DNA of 64,000 nucleotides from the NCBI GenBank assembly GCA_902785075.1, contig CACZXN010000005.1:1-64000 (forward strand). Reading direction: 5' to 3'. This document shows, piece after piece, positions 16,616 to 25,305 of the stretch. The notes beneath the pieces were generated by a model. It was not told the DNA's origin. It searched no databases and saw only the letters and a list, made by a program, of their open reading frames with translations. The position numbers were made by a program, and so were the translations under genes. This DNA comes from an uncultured Bacteroidales bacterium (lineage in GTDB: Bacteria; Bacteroidota; Bacteroidia; Bacteroidales; Bacteroidaceae). How positions within the stretch are numbered: the stretch's first letter is position 1; every line of letters starts with the position of its first letter.

Positions 16616-17113
16616 ATGGAAGAAATCAGTTTCAAGAATGATGTATTACCGCTTAAAGATAAGCTCTTCAGACTGGCTCTACGCATCACGTCGAACAGAG
16701 AAGAAGCGGAGGATATCGTTCAAGACACACTGATTAAACTATGGAACCAACGAAATGAATGGAGTGCCATTCGTAATATGGAAACATACTCAATGACCGT
16801 TTGCAGGAATCTTGCATTAGACGCCATCAGTAAAAGCGAACGACAAAACATATCGCTTGATGAAACTGCACATGATCAACCTGACACCTCTCGGATGCAG
16901 GACGAAGTGCTGATGAGACAGCAGCAAATGGATAGGATACGAGCAATTATCCAACAACTGCCTGAAAAACAACGAACCATCATCCTGCTACGCGACATAG
17001 AAGAAAAGTCCTATCAAGAAATTGCAGAAATCATGGGTATTAACCTATCGGATGTAAAAGTAAACCTTTTTAGGGCTCGTCAAACGTTAAAAGCAAAGAT
17101 TAATAAATCATAA
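16616..17113 (+). CDS. ECF RNA polymerase sigma factor
   Basis: A 165-residue sigma-70 family protein with only regions 2 and 4. Region 2 is at about 12-80 (LFRLALRITSNREEAEDIVQ, DTLIKLWNQRNEW, METYSMTVCRNLALDAI). Region 4 is at about 105-160 (IRAIIQQLPEKQRTIILLRD, YQEIAEIMGINLSDVKVNLF). It directs RNA polymerase to a small stress or envelope regulon. The next gene encodes a one-helix membrane protein in the position of an anti-sigma factor. An ECF-type promoter lies just upstream, which fits autoregulation. Confidence 0.93.
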   Translation: MEEISFKNDVLPLKDKLFRLALRITSNREEAEDIVQDTLIKLWNQRNEWSAIRNMETYSMTVCRNLALDAISKSERQNISLDETAHDQPDTSRMQDEVLMRQQQMDRIRAIIQQLPEKQRTIILLRDIEEKSYQEIAEIMGINLSDVKVNLFRARQTLKAKINKS

Positions 17114-17135
17114 ATCGCTAAATCATATTAAGTTG

Positions 17136-17642
17136 ATGAATTATCAGTACATAGAGCAATTGATTGAACGCTACTGGGATTGCCAGACAACATTAGAAGA
17201 AGAACAGATTTTACGTTCGTTCTTCAAACAGGATGACGTTCCCATGCATCTGATGCAATACGTTCCCTTCTTTGCTCATGAGGCAGCAGAGAAAAACGAG
17301 AAACTGGGCGAAGACTTCGACAAACGTATTTTAGCGATGACTGCTGAGGAAAGCAAAACCGTTAAGGCGAAGCAAATCAAACTGCTCACAAGAATTTCAC
17401 CATTCTTCAAAGCAGTAGCTGTAGTCGCAGTGATTCTCACCATCAGCAATATTGCAGAAAGAGCATTGCAGAACAACTCAGCAAGCGGTACAACCGTTGG
17501 TGTTACTGACACCTACACGAGGAAAGAAGACATCACAGCGAAAATCAAAATCATAGACTCCTCCCAATCGGAAGCAATGGCAAAGACCGACTCACTAAAG
17601 CAGGCTCCCGCAATCAACAAGGAAGACATGATGTTGGAATAG
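17136..17642 (+). CDS. Putative anti-sigma membrane protein
   Basis: A 168-residue protein of no family I can name. An N-terminal cytoplasmic part of about 85 residues (MNYQYIEQLIERYWDCQTTL, EEEQILRSFF) resembles the start of Bacteroidales anti-sigma factors. One membrane helix follows at about 87-106 (SPFFKAVAVVAVILTISNIA), then a polar tail of about 60 residues with no FecR or other recognisable domain. It follows the ECF sigma gene by 22 bases, and that position is the main reason for the call. The frame opens at a TTG one codon earlier; the ATG at 17136 is chosen. Confidence 0.65.
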   Translation: MNYQYIEQLIERYWDCQTTLEEEQILRSFFKQDDVPMHLMQYVPFFAHEAAEKNEKLGEDFDKRILAMTAEESKTVKAKQIKLLTRISPFFKAVAVVAVILTISNIAERALQNNSASGTTVGVTDTYTRKEDITAKIKIIDSSQSEAMAKTDSLKQAPAINKEDMMLE

Positions 17643-17764
17643 CTGATGAAAAGACATAATAACAATCATTTTCTTTTATATGCTTTAACTAAAACCTAAG
17701 AAAGCGAAACTGTGAAGTTTCAATTCTCTCAAAAACCAATTAAGTTTTACAAAACTTCGAAACA

Positions 17765-17789
17765 GAGCTGACGAGAAGTCAGCTCTTTT
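17765..17789 (+). terminator. Rho-independent terminator
   Basis: GAGCTGAC (17765-17772) pairs with GTCAGCTC (17778-17785), loop GAGAA, followed by TTTT. It lies 120 bases after the anti-sigma gene and likely ends the sigma/anti-sigma transcript. Confidence 0.8.
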
Positions 17790-17814
17790 CATTTAGGTAG
17801 GAGTTTTTTATTTT

Positions 17815-17856
17815 CCCCTAGGGGCTGCAAAATTTTCCCTTAGGGGAAACAAAAAA
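17815..17856. repeat. Composite palindrome family, copy A (type 1)
   Basis: CCCCTAGGGG (17815-17824), then CTGCAAAA, then TTTCCCTTAGGGGAAA (17834-17849) and ACAAAAAA. The same order occurs in copies B and C. The next 90 bases share loose words with copy B (AATTCAAGGT, GAAGATGAT). From 17857 to the korA promoter nothing else is seen. Confidence 0.85.
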
Positions 17857-18029
17857 CGCGATAATTCAAAAAGTCTTAGAATTCAAGGTTGGGGGAACAT
17901 CCATATAGACGAAGATGATACTGATGTTCCAACAGCTATATCATTGCCTTTCATTTTATTCCAAACATCATCTAAACCGCAATCTCAAACCCGTTTTATG
18001 TCTCAATCAACACATTTACCATTATATTA

Positions 18030-18061
18030 TTTGGTTATAATTGGAACTTTGCGTAAATTTG
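18030..18061 (+). promoter_or_regulatory. Promoter of korAB
   Basis: TTTG at 18030-18033, a 20-base spacer and TAAATTTG at 18054-18061 give a full match to the Bacteroidota promoter pattern, 31 bases before the korA ATG. Confidence 0.75.
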
Positions 18062-18092
18062 CAGTCAAATATTTTGAACTAAAATAAAAAAT

Positions 18093-19943
18093 ATGTCAGA
18101 CGAATTGGAAATTAAAGAATTGGAAGAGGTTGTTGTCCGATTTTCGGGCGACTCTGGCGATGGAATGCAACTCGCTGGAAATATCTTCTCTACAGTCTCT
18201 GCAACTGTAGGTAATAGTATCAGTACCTTCCCCGATTATCCAGCCGACATACGTGCCCCGCAAGGCTCATTGACTGGTGTATCAGGATTCCAAGTACACA
18301 TCGGAGCAGAACAGGTTTATACTCCAGGCGACAAGTGTGATGTGCTGGTAGCGATGAATGCAGCTGCATTGAAGACACAATACCGCTATGCTAAACCTGG
18401 TGCTGCAATCATCATCGACACGGACTCTTTTGGTCCCAAAGATCTGGAAAAAGCTGCCTTCAAGTCGAATGATTATCTTGGCGAAATGGGTATCGACCCT
18501 GATCGAGTGATTGCATGCCCTATAAGCCAGATGGTGAAAGACTGTTTGGCTGATTCTGGTATGGACGTGAAAGCGATGATGAAATGCCGTAACATGTTTG
18601 CTCTGGGATTGGTCTGCTGGCTGTTCGACCGAGATTTGGACGTAGCATTCAACTATCTCAAGGAGAAGTTCGCAAAGAAAGCAGGAGTAGCCGAAGCTAA
18701 TATCAAAGTGATAAAGGCCGGATACGACTACGGACATAATACCCATAGCTCTGTTGCAAATGTCTACAGAATCGAGACCAAGCACAAAGTGCCAGGACGA
18801 TATATGGATATCACAGGAAACAAAGCAACTGCTTACGGATTTATCGCAGCAGCAGAAAAGGCAGGACTGAAACTATATCTGGGTTCCTACCCCATCACCC
18901 CTGCTACTGATGTGCTGCATGAGTTATCAAAGCATAAGTCACTTGGAGTAACTACTGTTCAGTGTGAGGACGAAATCGCCGGCTGTGCATCTGCATTGGG
19001 TGCTTCATTTGCTGGAGCCTTAGGAGTTACCTCTACATCAGGTCCTGGTATCTGTCTGAAGAGTGAAGCGATGAACCTAGCCGTCATCATGGAACTCCCA
19101 TTAGTAGTACTCGACGTACAGCGTGGCGGTCCTGCTACAGGTTTGCCGACAAAGAGCGAACAAACCGACTTGCTTCAGTGTCTGTTCGGGCGTAATGGTG
19201 AAAGTCCAATGCCTGTGATTGCAGCTACAAGCCCTACAGATTGCTTCGATGCCGCATATCAAGCTTCGAAAATGGCCCTTGAACATATGACACCAGTTAT
19301 CTTGATGACTGATGCCTATATTGCAAACGGTTCAAGTGCGTTCAAACTGCCTAACCTTGCTGACTATCCAGCCATCAACCCTCCATACGTTCCTGAGGAA
19401 CTGAAAGGGAAGTGGGCACCCTACCTACGTAATGAGGACACAAAAGTGCGTTACTGGGCAGTTCCTGGTCGCGAAGGGTTTGAACATATCCTTGGAGGAT
19501 TAGAGAAAGACAACCAAACAGGTGCCATCTCGACAAACCCAGAGAACCACGACCTGATGACTCGTCTGCGCAAAGAGAAGGTGGACAAGATTCCGGTTCC
19601 TGACCTCGAAGTTTTGGGAGACAAAGATGATGCAGACCTACTGATTGTGGGATTCGGTGGCACTTTTGGCCATCTTCATGCAGCTATGGACACCATGCGT
19701 GCTTCAGGAAAAAAGGTAGCAATGGCACATTTCAAGTTCATCAACCCACTTCCAAAGAACACTTCAGAAGTACTCTTGAAGTATAAGAAAGTGGTTGTAG
19801 CAGAACAAAACATGGGACAGTTGGCCTCTTGGCTCCGCATGAAAGTGGACGGCTTTGTACCTTATCAGTTCAATCAAGTTAAGGGACAACCATTTGTCGT
19901 AGAAGAGTTAGTTAATGCTTTCGAGGACATTTTAAAGAAGTAA
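18093..19943 (+). CDS. korA: 2-oxoacid:ferredoxin oxidoreductase, fused gamma/alpha subunit (KorA)
   Basis: A 616-residue subunit that, with KorB, oxidatively decarboxylates a 2-oxoacid (most likely 2-oxoglutarate) to its CoA ester and reduces ferredoxin. The N-terminal third is the gamma domain (VVRFSGDSGDGMQLAGNIFS, FPDYPADIRAPQG). The alpha domain begins near 240 (GNKATAYGFIAAAEKAGLKL, SYPITPATDVLHELSKH, ATSTSGPGICLKSEAMNLAV, QRGGPATGLPTKSEQTDL). The C-terminal transketolase-like part includes VVVAEQNMGQLASWLRMKVD. The length matches the fused Bacteroidota type. korB follows after 6 bases. Confidence 0.93.
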   Translation: MSDELEIKELEEVVVRFSGDSGDGMQLAGNIFSTVSATVGNSISTFPDYPADIRAPQGSLTGVSGFQVHIGAEQVYTPGDKCDVLVAMNAAALKTQYRYAKPGAAIIIDTDSFGPKDLEKAAFKSNDYLGEMGIDPDRVIACPISQMVKDCLADSGMDVKAMMKCRNMFALGLVCWLFDRDLDVAFNYLKEKFAKKAGVAEANIKVIKAGYDYGHNTHSSVANVYRIETKHKVPGRYMDITGNKATAYGFIAAAEKAGLKLYLGSYPITPATDVLHELSKHKSLGVTTVQCEDEIAGCASALGASFAGALGVTSTSGPGICLKSEAMNLAVIMELPLVVLDVQRGGPATGLPTKSEQTDLLQCLFGRNGESPMPVIAATSPTDCFDAAYQASKMALEHMTPVILMTDAYIANGSSAFKLPNLADYPAINPPYVPEELKGKWAPYLRNEDTKVRYWAVPGREGFEHILGGLEKDNQTGAISTNPENHDLMTRLRKEKVDKIPVPDLEVLGDKDDADLLIVGFGGTFGHLHAAMDTMRASGKKVAMAHFKFINPLPKNTSEVLLKYKKVVVAEQNMGQLASWLRMKVDGFVPYQFNQVKGQPFVVEELVNAFEDILKK

Positions 19944-19949
19944 ACGATT

Positions 19950-20954
19950 ATGAATTATACAGCACAAGACTTTAAGAAAGGACAACCACGTTGGTGTCCA
20001 GGATGTGGCGACCACTTCTTTTTGGCATCGCTCCACAAAGCTATGGCTGAAATAGGTGTTGACCCATGGAACACAGCCGTGATTTCAGGTATTGGATGCT
20101 CAAGCCGTTTGCCTCACTATATGGCGACTTATGGAATGAACACCATTCACGGACGTGCAGCAGCAATTGCTACAGGAGCGAAGGTTGCCAACCCAAACCT
20201 AACCGTTTGGCAAGTTTCTGGAGATGGAGACGGATTGGCTATTGGTGGAAACCACTTTATTCATGCCAATCGACGCAACATCAATCTCAACATGATATTG
20301 CTCAATAACCGCATCTATGGACTGACAAAGGGGCAGTATAGTCCTACCAGCCCACGTGGTTTTGTCTCAAAATCAAGCCCTTACGGAACAGTAGAAGACC
20401 CATTCCGCCCAGCAGAACTATGCTTTGGCGCTCGTGGACATTTCTTTGCACGCGCAGTTGCTACTGATGCCCCTGCAACAGTTGAGGTATTGAAAGCAGC
20501 ATACCAACACAAAGGTGCAAGCGTATGCGAGATACTGCAAAACTGTGTTATCTTCAACAACGGCACACACGATAGTGTTTACACCAAAGAAGGACGTGCT
20601 AAGAATGCCATCTATGTGGAGCATGGAAAACCATTAATCTTTGGCGAGAACAACGAATTCGGACTTATTCAAGAAGGATTCGGCCTAAAAATCGTAGAGA
20701 TTGGCAAGAACGGCATCACAGAAAAGGACATATTAGTTCACGATGCTCATTGCGAAGATAATACCCTACAGTTGAAATTAGCATTAATGGGTAATGGTGA
20801 TGGATTCCCGATCGCATTAGGTGTCATTCGTGACGTAGAAGCCCCAACATACGACGAAAGCGTTACTTCACAAATTGAAGAGGTGAAAGCATCCAAAAAG
20901 TACCACAACTTTGCAGAACTGCTCGAAACAAATGACATTTGGGAAGTAAAATAA
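19950..20954 (+). CDS. korB: 2-oxoacid:ferredoxin oxidoreductase beta subunit (KorB)
   Basis: A 334-residue thiamine-diphosphate-binding subunit. WCPGCGDH near residue 15 starts the active-site region, followed by SGIGCSSRLPHY and GRAAAIATGAK. The TPP/Mg motif is GDGDGLAIGGNHFIHANRRN with the later NNRIYGLTKGQYSPTS. Together with KorA it gives the two-subunit enzyme of the reductive or oxidative TCA branch. A strong inverted repeat follows the stop. Confidence 0.95.
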   Translation: MNYTAQDFKKGQPRWCPGCGDHFFLASLHKAMAEIGVDPWNTAVISGIGCSSRLPHYMATYGMNTIHGRAAAIATGAKVANPNLTVWQVSGDGDGLAIGGNHFIHANRRNINLNMILLNNRIYGLTKGQYSPTSPRGFVSKSSPYGTVEDPFRPAELCFGARGHFFARAVATDAPATVEVLKAAYQHKGASVCEILQNCVIFNNGTHDSVYTKEGRAKNAIYVEHGKPLIFGENNEFGLIQEGFGLKIVEIGKNGITEKDILVHDAHCEDNTLQLKLALMGNGDGFPIALGVIRDVEAPTYDESVTSQIEEVKASKKYHNFAELLETNDIWEVK

Positions 20955-20973
20955 TTTGCCGAACATTTATCAT

Positions 20974-21007
20974 AAGTCCCAGTGTGACAAAGTGCACATT
21001 GGGACTT
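20974..21007. terminator. Inverted repeat after korB
   Basis: AAGTCCCAGTGTG (20974-20986) pairs with CACATTGGGACTT (20995-21007), one G-T pair, 8-base loop. It lies in the 83-base gap between korB and the GH30 gene. There is no long T run, so it may be a terminator, an attenuator or a processing site. Confidence 0.6.
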
Positions 21008-21037
21008 CATTTACTAATCACATCAAAAACATCATAG

Positions 21038-22564
21038 ATGAAGATAATACCAACCAAGATTTGTACATCATTAATAATTTGTATGATGATACAAAATACG
21101 ATTGCTCAATCGGTAGACAAATACACTACCACGAAAGATGCCAACTTTGTTCATTCGTCCATGAAGTTAGCAAATAAGGCTGAGGGAACAATCGTAGCAT
21201 CAATCAAAGGTTCTGAGCGGGGAACTGTTTTTCGTGCTTGGGGTACGACATTTAACGAGTTGGATTGGGATGCCTTCAATCTTTTGTCACGAAATGATCA
21301 AGACGAGCTGATGAAAAATCTATTCTCTCCGCAAGGAGACTTAAGATTTACACATGGTCGCGTATCGATGAATGCAAACGACTATGCACGCAGCTGGTAT
21401 AGCTGTGATGATGTGGTGGGGGATTTAGGTTTAAAATACTTTAATATAGAGCGAGACAAACGAAACATTATCCCATTGGCACGAGCCGCTCAAAAATACT
21501 GCCCTCAACTGCAGTTGTTTATGAGCCCTTGGAGTCCTCCCGCTTGGATGAAGATTAATCAAGACTATCCTGTTTCGCCTAATCAATACAACACAATGGA
21601 CAACCGTCAGGGCTATCTGCTTTATATGGAGAAAGATTCCCAAAATCAAAACGTCAACTTCGACCCTGACGAAATGAAACTGCTTGGAGAGAGGAACGGA
21701 GTATTCCCTCGCAGGTTAGCTACACAAGACTTTTTTATTCAAGACCCACGTTATTTGCAGTGTTACGCAAATATGTTCTGCAAATTTATTGACCTTTATG
21801 CTGAGCAGGGACTTCCGATAACAAAGGTAATGTATCAAAACGAAGCTTATTCTTATACACCCTATCCAGGCTGTGCTTGGACAGCAGAAGGAACTCTTCG
21901 TTTCAATAACGATTATCTTGCTCCAACATTGGCCAAAGCACATCCAGAGGTAGAATTGTGGATTGGCACATTCAACACTAACCGCCTAGACTATGTTGAG
22001 AAGATACTTGACGACAAGACGTTACAATCCAATGTTCATGGAATCGGGACACAGTGGGAATGCCGAGAGAACCTTCCACAGCTACGCGAGCGCTATCCTA
22101 ATCATCGATTTATGGTGAGTGAAAGCGAATGCGGTAATGGTCAGATGGATTGGGCAGCTGGTGAACATACTTTCTTCTTAATATCAGATAATCTCGGAAA
22201 TGGTTGCGACGAGTATTACAATTGGAATTTTATTCTGACAGATAATGGCATATCTCCTTGGGGATGGACGCAAAACGCTCTTGTACAAGTAGATAGTAAG
22301 ACTCGCTCAATGCGCTACACAGCAGAATACTTTGCCTATAAGCACTTCAGCCATTTCATCACTCCTGGAACAGAAATGGTTGGCTATGCTGGCCGCAATT
22401 ACAGCAAAACACCAGTCACTGTTTTCAAAAATGAAAAGAACATTATCATTACTGCCGGAAATTTCACAGATTCAGAATCTTCTATCAGTGTAAAGATTGC
22501 TGATAAATATTTGAACATAAAGCCACAGCCACATTCCTTTAACACATACATAGTAAAGAAATAG
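21038..22564 (+). CDS. GH30 family glycosidase
   Basis: A 508-residue exported enzyme with a signal peptide (cut near TIAQ, residue 24). It has the GH30 clan-A TIM barrel plus side beta-sandwich. Family motifs: FRAWGTTFNELDWDAFNLLS at the barrel start, SPWSPPAWMKIN, VMYQNEAYSYTPYPGCAW with the acid/base Glu269, and MVSESECGNG with the nucleophile at Glu362 or Glu364. The end holds the beta-sandwich (VTVFKNEKNIIITAGNFTDS). GH30 members act on beta-1,6-glucan, glucosylceramide, fucosides or glucuronoxylan; the target cannot be set here. It sits apart from the other hemicellulase genes, 5 bases before ribD. Confidence 0.88.
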   Translation: MKIIPTKICTSLIICMMIQNTIAQSVDKYTTTKDANFVHSSMKLANKAEGTIVASIKGSERGTVFRAWGTTFNELDWDAFNLLSRNDQDELMKNLFSPQGDLRFTHGRVSMNANDYARSWYSCDDVVGDLGLKYFNIERDKRNIIPLARAAQKYCPQLQLFMSPWSPPAWMKINQDYPVSPNQYNTMDNRQGYLLYMEKDSQNQNVNFDPDEMKLLGERNGVFPRRLATQDFFIQDPRYLQCYANMFCKFIDLYAEQGLPITKVMYQNEAYSYTPYPGCAWTAEGTLRFNNDYLAPTLAKAHPEVELWIGTFNTNRLDYVEKILDDKTLQSNVHGIGTQWECRENLPQLRERYPNHRFMVSESECGNGQMDWAAGEHTFFLISDNLGNGCDEYYNWNFILTDNGISPWGWTQNALVQVDSKTRSMRYTAEYFAYKHFSHFITPGTEMVGYAGRNYSKTPVTVFKNEKNIIITAGNFTDSESSISVKIADKYLNIKPQPHSFNTYIVKK

Positions 22565-22568
22565 CCAA

Positions 22569-23570
22569 ATGAATCATGATGAATTCTATATGAGACGATG
22601 TATTCAACTTGCCAGAAACGGCAAGATGAACACATCTCCAAACCCTATGGTTGGTGCAGTTATTGTAGCCAATAACAGGATTATCGGGGAAGGCTATCAT
22701 GTGAAATATGGAGAAGGACATGCAGAAGTGAATGCATTTGCATCAGTAAAGAAAGAAGACGAACCTTTACTCTCACAAGCCACTATTTATGTGAGCCTGG
22801 AGCCTTGTAGCCATTATGGAAAGACTCCTCCCTGCGCAGATCTGATCATTAGAAAAGGGGTGAAGCGCGTGGTTGTGGGATGCGAAGATCCGTTTGCAGA
22901 AGTACGAGGTCGAGGCATTCAAAAAATCCAAGCTGCTGGTATCGAGGTTACAAAGGGAATATGCCAAAGAGAATGTCAAGAATTAAACAAAGTATTCTTT
23001 ACATTCCACCAACTCAAACGTCCTTTCGTCACGTTGAAATGGGCTGAAAGCCAAGATGGTCTTATCGGAAGTATCAACTCTGAGGGAAAACTACAATCCT
23101 CTCAGATTTCCACTCCTTTGACACGAATGCTTTGTCACAAACTACGTGCCGAACATCAAGCAATCCTCATCGGACGTAACACACTTGAGACAGATAATCC
23201 TTCGCTTACGACTCGTTATTGGATTGGCAAAAATCCCATAAGGATTTTACTAACCAACTATAATCCCGACAAATCTTTTAATATTTTCGACAATACGGCT
23301 CCCTACCTTGTGATGAGTGGAACTATTTCCGAACTAATGCAAGAACTCCACTCAAGAGGTATTCAATCATTGTTGGTAGAAGGAGGAAGAAATGTACTTC
23401 AACAATTTATTGACCAACAGATTTGGGACGAGATGTACATAGAGAAAGGGGATTTAATCATCGGTAAAGGGACTAAAGCACCCCAAATTCCCAATCTGCC
23501 AAACCTGCATCAATCGACAGACTTTTTCTTCAATAGAAGGATCGTTAAGATAAGACATTTCATGCTATAA
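22569..23570 (+). CDS. ribD: Bifunctional riboflavin biosynthesis deaminase/reductase RibD
   Basis: A 333-residue enzyme for two early steps of riboflavin synthesis. The N-terminal deaminase has the zinc site HAEVNAF (His51, Glu53) and PCSHYGKTPPC (Cys80, Cys89). The reductase domain starts near 150 (RPFVTLKWAESQDGLIGS, HQAILIGRNTLETDNPSLTT, SLLVEGGRNVLQQFID). The length is normal. It lies 5 bases after the GH30 gene, an odd partner. No FMN riboswitch is seen upstream. Confidence 0.94.
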   Translation: MNHDEFYMRRCIQLARNGKMNTSPNPMVGAVIVANNRIIGEGYHVKYGEGHAEVNAFASVKKEDEPLLSQATIYVSLEPCSHYGKTPPCADLIIRKGVKRVVVGCEDPFAEVRGRGIQKIQAAGIEVTKGICQRECQELNKVFFTFHQLKRPFVTLKWAESQDGLIGSINSEGKLQSSQISTPLTRMLCHKLRAEHQAILIGRNTLETDNPSLTTRYWIGKNPIRILLTNYNPDKSFNIFDNTAPYLVMSGTISELMQELHSRGIQSLLVEGGRNVLQQFIDQQIWDEMYIEKGDLIIGKGTKAPQIPNLPNLHQSTDFFFNRRIVKIRHFML

Positions 23571-23619
23571 AAAAGATGACGAAAGTTCATGATGAAAATG
23601 CTTAAATCCAACACAAAAA

Positions 23620-23715
23620 TTTGAAGTATCTGGAGGCTTCAAAAATAGTTATCCTTAAGGGAAAAATTTGTTACCCCTAGGGGCTGCAAAAATTCCCCTT
23701 AAGGGAAACAAAAAA
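23620..23715. repeat. Composite palindrome family, copy B (type 1)
   Basis: A TTTGAAG/CTTCAAA hairpin (23620-23626/23637-23643) precedes CCTTAAGG (23653-23660), CCCCTAGGGG (23674-23683) and CCCTTAAGGG (23696-23705), ending in AAACAAAAAA. The 43 bases 23657-23699 are identical to 33107-33149 in copy C. The rest of the 23571-23964 gap holds AT-rich sequence and the next promoter. Confidence 0.88.
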
Positions 23716-23930
23716 GAGACACTTCAAGAGACCTTAAAATTCAAGGTCGAAATGCGGCAAAAAAGATGAAGATGATGCGCTTGAGCTGACTGCATTTTCT
23801 ACCATAAGAATTGCGTTAAATGCCTGAGAAAAACACCCGCTTTAAGGCGTTTAGGGCTTAAAAGAACAAAAAAAACACCTAAAAAATATTAAAAGTCTGT
23901 TATATACTTCTTTATAGCAAAAAATGTTCG

Positions 23931-23938
23931 TATTTTTG
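23931..23938 (+). promoter_or_regulatory. Promoter -7 box, DUF6242 gene
   Basis: TATTTTTG fits TAnnTTTG and lies 26 bases before the ATG at 23965. It probably drives the DUF6242-DUF6089-uppS-bamA-skp operon. Confidence 0.6.
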
Positions 23939-23964
23939 CATGTTAAAATACATACAATCGTATA

Positions 23965-25305
23965 ATGAGAAAGTATATTTCAATCATATCGTTTGTCATA
24001 ACAAGCCTTTTTCTCACCATTGTCCATTCATGTATCAAAGATGACGAAGTTGAGAACACGCCAACTTGTGTGATTACCTCCATTGCCGTAAATGATATAA
24101 CTTCATATCTCACAACAAAAGCATCGGACGGGACAGACAGCATCTATACCAGAACAATTAGTGGTAGAAACATAAAATTCAATATTGACCAGGTAAATGG
24201 GAAAATCTATTCTATAGACTCCTTACCCAGTTGGACAAATCTCAAACGAGTAGTAGCATCTTTCGGATATACAGGTACGTTATACGTACGATATAGTGTT
24301 GATTCACTTTATTATCCATTAACAAATGGAAAAGACTCGTTAGACCTTTCGACTCCTTTAGATTTGTTAGTAGTAGCTTCTGACGGCATATCATCCAAAC
24401 ATTATACGGCCGTCATCTACCGCTATACAGCTAATGCCGATTCAATGATATGGACATCTCCCAACACCATTAACATCCATCCGACATCCTCAACCAAACT
24501 CATTGCGGCAAATGGGCAGTTGTACATCTTCGCAGAAAAAGAAGGAAAACCATTCGTCAGTTGCGGTGATATTGACGGACGCTCTTGGCAAACATCCGAT
24601 TTGGCAACAACAGCCAACCAACTCGATTATCAGTCAATACTATACTTCAATGGAAAGTTCTATGCCCTCGATCTTAATGGCACCATTTTTGCATCTATAG
24701 ACGGCATAACCTGGAATGTAGCATCAAGCCAGACGGTTCAGAAATTGTTGGCTGCAGACAGATTCTTCCTTTATGCATTTGATGGCACACAAATAATCGC
24801 AACTTCTGACCTCAATAAATGGACAGCGAATGGGAACCGCCACCTTGACATGTTACCAGAACAATTCATAACATCAACAGCATACGATACACGAACCAAC
24901 TCAAATCTACAAGTGAATGTGTTGGCTGGAGTAAGCAGTAAAAAAGCCAATTATGCTGTAGTATGGTATAAAATAGCTGCAGAAGAACAGGCAAGCAATC
25001 AGCAATGGGATTACATTTCAATCACTTCTGAAAACAATTATCCTTTGCCAGCCTTTAACAACCTAACAATCTTCCACTACAACGATGCTTTATACGCTTT
25101 AGGAGGCGACAACAAAACTTTTTATAAGTCAGAAGATAATGGTATCACCTGGAAACAAGTGACCGAATACCAGTTCCCTCCCACGTCTTTAAAGGCAAAC
25201 AAGCCCGTTAGCGTGGCCGTAAATGGAGAACAAGTGATCATGATACAACCAAGTGATGAGGGCAATCTCACTATGTGGAAAGGCAAAATCAATAAGTTGA
25301 AATGA
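23965..25305 (+). CDS. DUF6242-type lipoprotein
   Basis: A 446-residue lipoprotein: a hydrophobic start followed by the lipobox end HSC at Cys23, then polar residues (IKDDEVEN), so it should be lipid-anchored in the envelope. The first part is a DUF6242-like beta domain (SITVNDI-type strands, VVASFGYTGTLYVRYSVDSL). From about residue 150 it shows propeller-like repeats with sialidase/Asp-box flavour (SCGDIDGRSWQTSDL, ASIDGITWNVASS, KSEDNGITWKQVTEY). The ATG of the next gene overlaps its stop. Its place upstream of DUF6089, uppS and bamA suggests envelope assembly; the function is unknown. Confidence 0.8.
   Translation: MRKYISIISFVITSLFLTIVHSCIKDDEVENTPTCVITSIAVNDITSYLTTKASDGTDSIYTRTISGRNIKFNIDQVNGKIYSIDSLPSWTNLKRVVASFGYTGTLYVRYSVDSLYYPLTNGKDSLDLSTPLDLLVVASDGISSKHYTAVIYRYTANADSMIWTSPNTINIHPTSSTKLIAANGQLYIFAEKEGKPFVSCGDIDGRSWQTSDLATTANQLDYQSILYFNGKFYALDLNGTIFASIDGITWNVASSQTVQKLLAADRFFLYAFDGTQIIATSDLNKWTANGNRHLDMLPEQFITSTAYDTRTNSNLQVNVLAGVSSKKANYAVVWYKIAAEEQASNQQWDYISITSENNYPLPAFNNLTIFHYNDALYALGGDNKTFYKSEDNGITWKQVTEYQFPPTSLKANKPVSVAVNGEQVIMIQPSDEGNLTMWKGKINKLK

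Noticed and set aside
20956..21177. 73-codon plus-strand frame before GH30
   Set aside because: It includes the korB inverted repeat and overlaps the GH30 signal peptide in another frame; no motif.
22565..22569. FMN riboswitch before ribD
   Set aside because: Only 4 bases separate ribD from the GH30 gene and no conserved FMN-aptamer sequence was seen nearby.
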